A stretch of 64,000 nucleotides of DNA from Halodesulfurarchaeum formicicum. Lineage in GTDB: Archaea; Halobacteriota; Halobacteria; Halobacteriales; Halobacteriaceae. Of the stretch, positions 61,415-64,000 are shown piece after piece (position 1 is the stretch's first letter; each line of letters begins with the position of its first letter). A program made the translations under genes and the position numbers. The notes beneath the pieces are model-generated. The model was not told the origin of the DNA. It ran no database searches and worked only from the letters and a program-made list of their open reading frames with translations. The stretch is taken from assembly GCF_001886955.1 (NCBI RefSeq), contig NZ_CP016804.1:1922001-1986000 (forward strand). Reading direction: 5' to 3'.

Positions 61415-61669
61415 ATGCGCGTCGAGCGGACGTTCCGGGGCATCACCCCCGATCTGGTCCGCATCTACCTCGAATCGGTCGGGGCCGAGACAGTCGAAGA
61501 CGAGCGGGCGACTGGACCTGGGTGGGAGGCTGAGTTCGCCGCCGAGAAGATCGCGATTGGCCCCTCGATCGAGTTGACCGAGATAACGATCACCTTCGAG
61601 GGCGAGGAAGCCGTGCTCGAAGACGTCGTCGAGACGTTCGCTCGAAAGGCGGTTCGGTCCGGCGGGTGA
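61415..61669 (+). CDS. conserved small protein following SAMP1
   Basis: An 84-aa protein, 'MRVERTFRGITPDLVRIYLES' to 'FARKAVRSGG', starting directly at the SAMP1 stop. Alternating strands and helices ('IELTEITITFEGEEAVLEDVV') suggest a small alpha/beta fold, perhaps MoaD-associated. No motif identifies its activity. Its tight coupling with SAMP1 implies a linked role. Confidence 0.75.
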   Translation: MRVERTFRGITPDLVRIYLESVGAETVEDERATGPGWEAEFAAEKIAIGPSIELTEITITFEGEEAVLEDVVETFARKAVRSGG

Positions 61670-61708
61670 ACCGCCACCGCTAACCGAGCAGCGGTTCTGG
61701 GACCAGGC

Positions 61709-61990
61709 ATGAGCCATCCCCACCTCGATGTCCTCTTCGAGGACGAGTTCTCCCGGTTCGTGGCCGACCGACTTACTCCATCAATCGTCGTGAACGCCTA
61801 TCGTGACCGTATCAATCTGGGGATCCGGTCGGCCGATGAGTCCGTCGACGTGTTCGTCGGCGGCCTCTCGCCCAGTGACGCACGGTCAATCGCGGCCGCC
61901 CTGACCGAGGCCGCGGATGCTGTCGAGCGCGGTGCCCAGGACGAGACGGGGGCGACCTGGACCGCCCTCGAAGCCGATTCGAAAGGCTAG
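61709..61990 (+). CDS. small conserved protein
   Basis: A 93-aa acidic protein ('MSHPHLDVLFEDEFSRFVAD' onward) with a central strand pair 'SIVVNAYRDRINLGIRS' and a C-terminal helix. It is not recognised. The TAG stop shares a CTAG palindrome with the stop of convergent panB. Confidence 0.65.
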   Translation: MSHPHLDVLFEDEFSRFVADRLTPSIVVNAYRDRINLGIRSADESVDVFVGGLSPSDARSIAAALTEAADAVERGAQDETGATWTALEADSKG

Positions 61991-62799
61991 TCCCAGCCGT
62001 CGATGGGCTCCTCGACGTAGTGATCGTTCGCGGGGAACTCTCCGTTTTGTACCTCCTCGCGGAAGCCCTCGACGCCTTTCTCCATCTCTGATTGCACGTC
62101 GGCGTACTGCTTGGCGAAGGGCGGGACCCAGTCGCCCACACCCAGCACGTCGGTGATGATCAGGCCCTGGCCGCTCACGTGCGGGCCGGCCCCGATTCCG
62201 ATCGTCGGGATCGAGAGGGCCTCGTCGATGTGTTTGGCGACGTTCGCCGGAATGTGTTCGAGCAGGAGCGCGAACGCGCCGGCTTCCTCGTGGGCTTTCG
62301 CGAGTTCCAGGATCTCCTCGGCCTCCTCCGCGTCGGTCGCCCGACGGGTCAGATCGCCGGTCTCGTTGACACTCTGGGGGTTCAAGCCGAGGTGGGCCAT
62401 CACGGGGATGCCGTTTTGCACCAGTCGCTCGGTCAGTTCGATAGTGTGGGGGCCGCTCTCGTGTTTGATCGCCTGTGCGCCGGCCTCCTTTATCATCCGC
62501 CCGGCCGTCTCGATGGCCTCGTCGGGGTCGGCCCCGTAGCTCATGAAGGGCATGTCAGCGATTACCAGCGACTCGTCGGTCGCCCGGGTGACCGCGCCGG
62601 TGTGGCTCAGGATCTCCTCGACGGTCACGGGAAGGGTCGAATCGTACCCGAGCATCGTGTTGCCGACGCTGTCGCCGACGAGGATGATGTCGATACCGGC
62701 CGCCTCGAGTGCAGCGGCAGTCGGTGCGTCATACGCCGTCAGAAAGGTCAGCGGGTCGTCGTCCGCGTCGTGGGAACGAATGTCAGCGACGGTGGGCAT
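61987..62799 (-). CDS. panB: 3-methyl-2-oxobutanoate hydroxymethyltransferase
   Basis: A 270-aa TIM-barrel enzyme that makes ketopantoate for coenzyme A synthesis. Motifs: 'LTAYDAPTAAALEAAGIDIILVGDSVGNTMLGYDST' (key LTAYD and VGDSVGN), 'DMPFMSYG', 'AIKHESGPH', 'PVMAHLGLNPQSV' and 'GIGAGPHVSGQGLIITDVLG'. The ATG at 62799 lies about 27 bp downstream of a TATA-like TTAAGAG (minus strand, 62825-62831). It is the second CoA-pathway gene in the window besides the dephospho-CoA kinase. Confidence 0.96.
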   Translation of the reverse strand: MPTVADIRSHDADDDPLTFLTAYDAPTAAALEAAGIDIILVGDSVGNTMLGYDSTLPVTVEEILSHTGAVTRATDESLVIADMPFMSYGADPDEAIETAGRMIKEAGAQAIKHESGPHTIELTERLVQNGIPVMAHLGLNPQSVNETGDLTRRATDAEEAEEILELAKAHEEAGAFALLLEHIPANVAKHIDEALSIPTIGIGAGPHVSGQGLIITDVLGVGDWVPPFAKQYADVQSEMEKGVEGFREEVQNGEFPANDHYVEEPIDGWD

Positions 62800-62857
62800 G
62801 TTTCCCACCAATCAATGCGCTCTCTTAAGGCCCCTGTCTTCGGTCGACTGGGCGTGG

Positions 62858-64000
62858 TTAGTCGTCGGCGGAGGCCGCACCGCCGACGCCAGTCCCGGGT
62901 CCGACTTCGATTCCGAGTTCGTCGAGTTTCTCCTCGGGCACGACGCCGTCTTCCCAGCCACGGACGTCGTAGTACTCGTCTTTGAGGAGGTCCATCTCGA
63001 CCAGTTCGCCCTCGGCGGCCCCGGAGCCGGGGATGGCGTCTTCGGAACCCTCGATGAAGCGACTCGGGAGGGTATCGTCCTCGCCGTCGAAGCCGTTGAG
63101 GTTGTTGTAGTAGCGTTCGAGCGTGTAGATGCGCTCGCCGGCCTCGTTGAGTTCCTCCTCGGTGAGGTCCCGGCCGGTCATGCCGTTGTACTGCTTGGTG
63201 TACTCCTCGATGCCCTCGGCGAAGGCGCTGAACTTGCAGATGTCAAAGGAGTCAGAGACCGCATGCAGGTCCTGGAAGACCGTCAGAAGTTCGCCCTTGC
63301 CCTCGGCCTCGATGGGGTCGACCTGCTCGGGGATGCCCAGGACCTCCGCAGCCGGCGTGTACCCGCGAAGGTGACACGCCCCGCGGTTCGAGGTCGCATA
63401 GCCGATGGCCATGCCCTTCATGCCACGCGGGTCGTAGGCCGGGATGGTCTGGTTCTTGACATCGAGCCGGGTGTCATGGGCATCCAGACGTTCGGCGGCC
63501 CCGGCCGCGCCCTCGGCGAGTGCGTCGGCGAAGTCGTCCTCGCGACGACCGATCCGCTCGATCAGGCCGATCATCTGGTCGGCGTCGCCCCAGTCGATGG
63601 TGTCCTCGACGTAGCCCTTCTCGTCCATCTCCATGGCCATGGCCATCATGTTCCCGGTCTCGATGGCGTCGATGCCCATCTTGTTACACCGGTCGATCAT
63701 GACCGCCAACTTCTCCACGTCGTCGTTCATGGAGTTCGGGCCGAAGGTAAAGGCCGGCTCGTACTCCAGGGACTCCATCCGCACACTGATGTCCTCGCCG
63801 TCGACGGTGGTCTCGACCTCGACTTCCTTCTTGCAGGCGACCGGGCAGGAGTGACAGGTCGGCTCGTCGACCAGAATGTTCTCCCGGACGTACTCCCCGG
63901 AGACGTCCTCGGCCTCCATATTGGGCTCTTCGGGGTCGTCCTCGCGCTCGGCACGGGTCGAGGTGTACTTCCCGTTCCGGGTCGGCAGGGCGTCGATTTC
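62858..64000 (-). CDS. aor: aldehyde:ferredoxin oxidoreductase (tungsten), C-terminal part (runs off the window)
   Basis: The last 380 codons of a tungstopterin enzyme that oxidises aldehydes to acids and reduces ferredoxin. The iron-sulfur cysteines are in 'PTCHSCPVACKKEV', with the fourth in 'SFDICKFSAFA'. 'EYEPAFTFGPNS', 'GNMMAMAMEMDEKGY' and 'YDPRGMKGMAIGYATSNRGACHLRGY' (key RGMKGMA and RGACH) are typical of the AOR family. The N-terminal pterin-binding domain is outside the window. The C-terminal tail is Gly/Ala-rich. The tungstate importer and cofactor genes in the window fit its need. Confidence 0.93.
   Translation of the reverse strand, partial: EIDALPTRNGKYTSTRAEREDDPEEPNMEAEDVSGEYVRENILVDEPTCHSCPVACKKEVEVETTVDGEDISVRMESLEYEPAFTFGPNSMNDDVEKLAVMIDRCNKMGIDAIETGNMMAMAMEMDEKGYVEDTIDWGDADQMIGLIERIGRREDDFADALAEGAAGAAERLDAHDTRLDVKNQTIPAYDPRGMKGMAIGYATSNRGACHLRGYTPAAEVLGIPEQVDPIEAEGKGELLTVFQDLHAVSDSFDICKFSAFAEGIEEYTKQYNGMTGRDLTEEELNEAGERIYTLERYYNNLNGFDGEDDTLPSRFIEGSEDAIPGSGAAEGELVEMDLLKDEYYDVRGWEDGVVPEEKLDELGIEVGPGTGVGGAASADD

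Noticed and set aside
1-64000. CRISPR arrays, rRNA genes, replication origin
   Set aside because: No regularly spaced repeats, rRNA-like sequence or orc1/cdc6 gene with ORB-type repeats seen anywhere in the window.

Overview
The window is a 64 kb piece of a haloarchaeal (class Halobacteria) chromosome. The evidence is a high-GC, strongly acidic proteome, Tat/lipoprotein signals, leaderless TATA-box promoters, archaeal-only machinery (Rpo7, Spt4, aIF2-gamma, S24e, S27ae, L40e, a Kae1-Bud32 fusion, archaeosine TgtA/ArcS, SAMP1) and many small haloarchaeal DUF families. A tungstate importer, Mo/W-cofactor genes, a tungsten aldehyde:ferredoxin oxidoreductase and an oxalate/formate-type carrier would suit an anaerobic or facultatively anaerobic haloarchaeon, but the genus cannot be fixed from this sequence alone.

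Layout. 1-10 kb: core metabolism and repair (Trm1, HisH, family-4 UDG, DUF99, L40e, Tsr3, BASS transporter, SerS, a 7TM histidine kinase). 10-15 kb: an Agl23-type membrane protein, an AAA+ ATPase and a PhnP-like hydrolase. 15.5-21.4 kb: a conserved information-processing block (aIF2-gamma, PIN nuclease, Rpo7, Spt4, dephospho-CoA kinase, S24e, S27ae, Kae1-Bud32, then RdgB). 22.3-25.6 kb: tungstate ABC transporter TupABC followed by a ModE-type regulator with TOBE domains. 25.6-30.1 kb: phosphate transporter PstSCAB, followed by phased A-tracts. 30-38 kb: lipoprotein, dioxygenase/esterase pair, YdjM-like protein, a three-gene K+-channel/TrkA-C cassette and an OFA-family carrier. 38-40 kb: Tat-exported proteins and gene debris. 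40.2-45.1 kb: an AT-rich integrative element in the 3' end of tRNA-Thr(GGT). 45-52 kb: NadE, tRNA-Gly(CCC), a SUI1 protein, a LOV-domain Bat-type regulator and a site-2 protease. 52-64 kb: LysS, PyrH, MoaE, Nudix, TgtA-ArcS, SAMP1, PanB and the partial aldehyde ferredoxin oxidoreductase.

The most notable item is the 4.9 kb element at 40241-45121. It is bounded by a 15-bp direct repeat, one copy of which is the 3' end of the intact tRNA-Thr. Its integrase ends in a TAA exactly where the catalytic tyrosine codon of this family should be, and the expected C-terminal tail is still readable after that stop, so the element looks frozen. Its cargo is an unrecognised AT-rich two-gene operon (357-aa soluble protein plus 164-aa four-helix membrane protein), a frameshifted small gene and a 367-aa membrane protein. 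This has the architecture, but not a recognisable sequence match, of a defence or conflict module.

Other recurring themes are a dispersed tungsten-enzyme set (TupABC, ModE-TOBE, MoaE, SAMP1, AOR), a blue-light-type LOV regulator, and strikingly compact convergent gene ends: five pairs share a CTAG palindrome as overlapping stops and two pairs abut at TGATCA.
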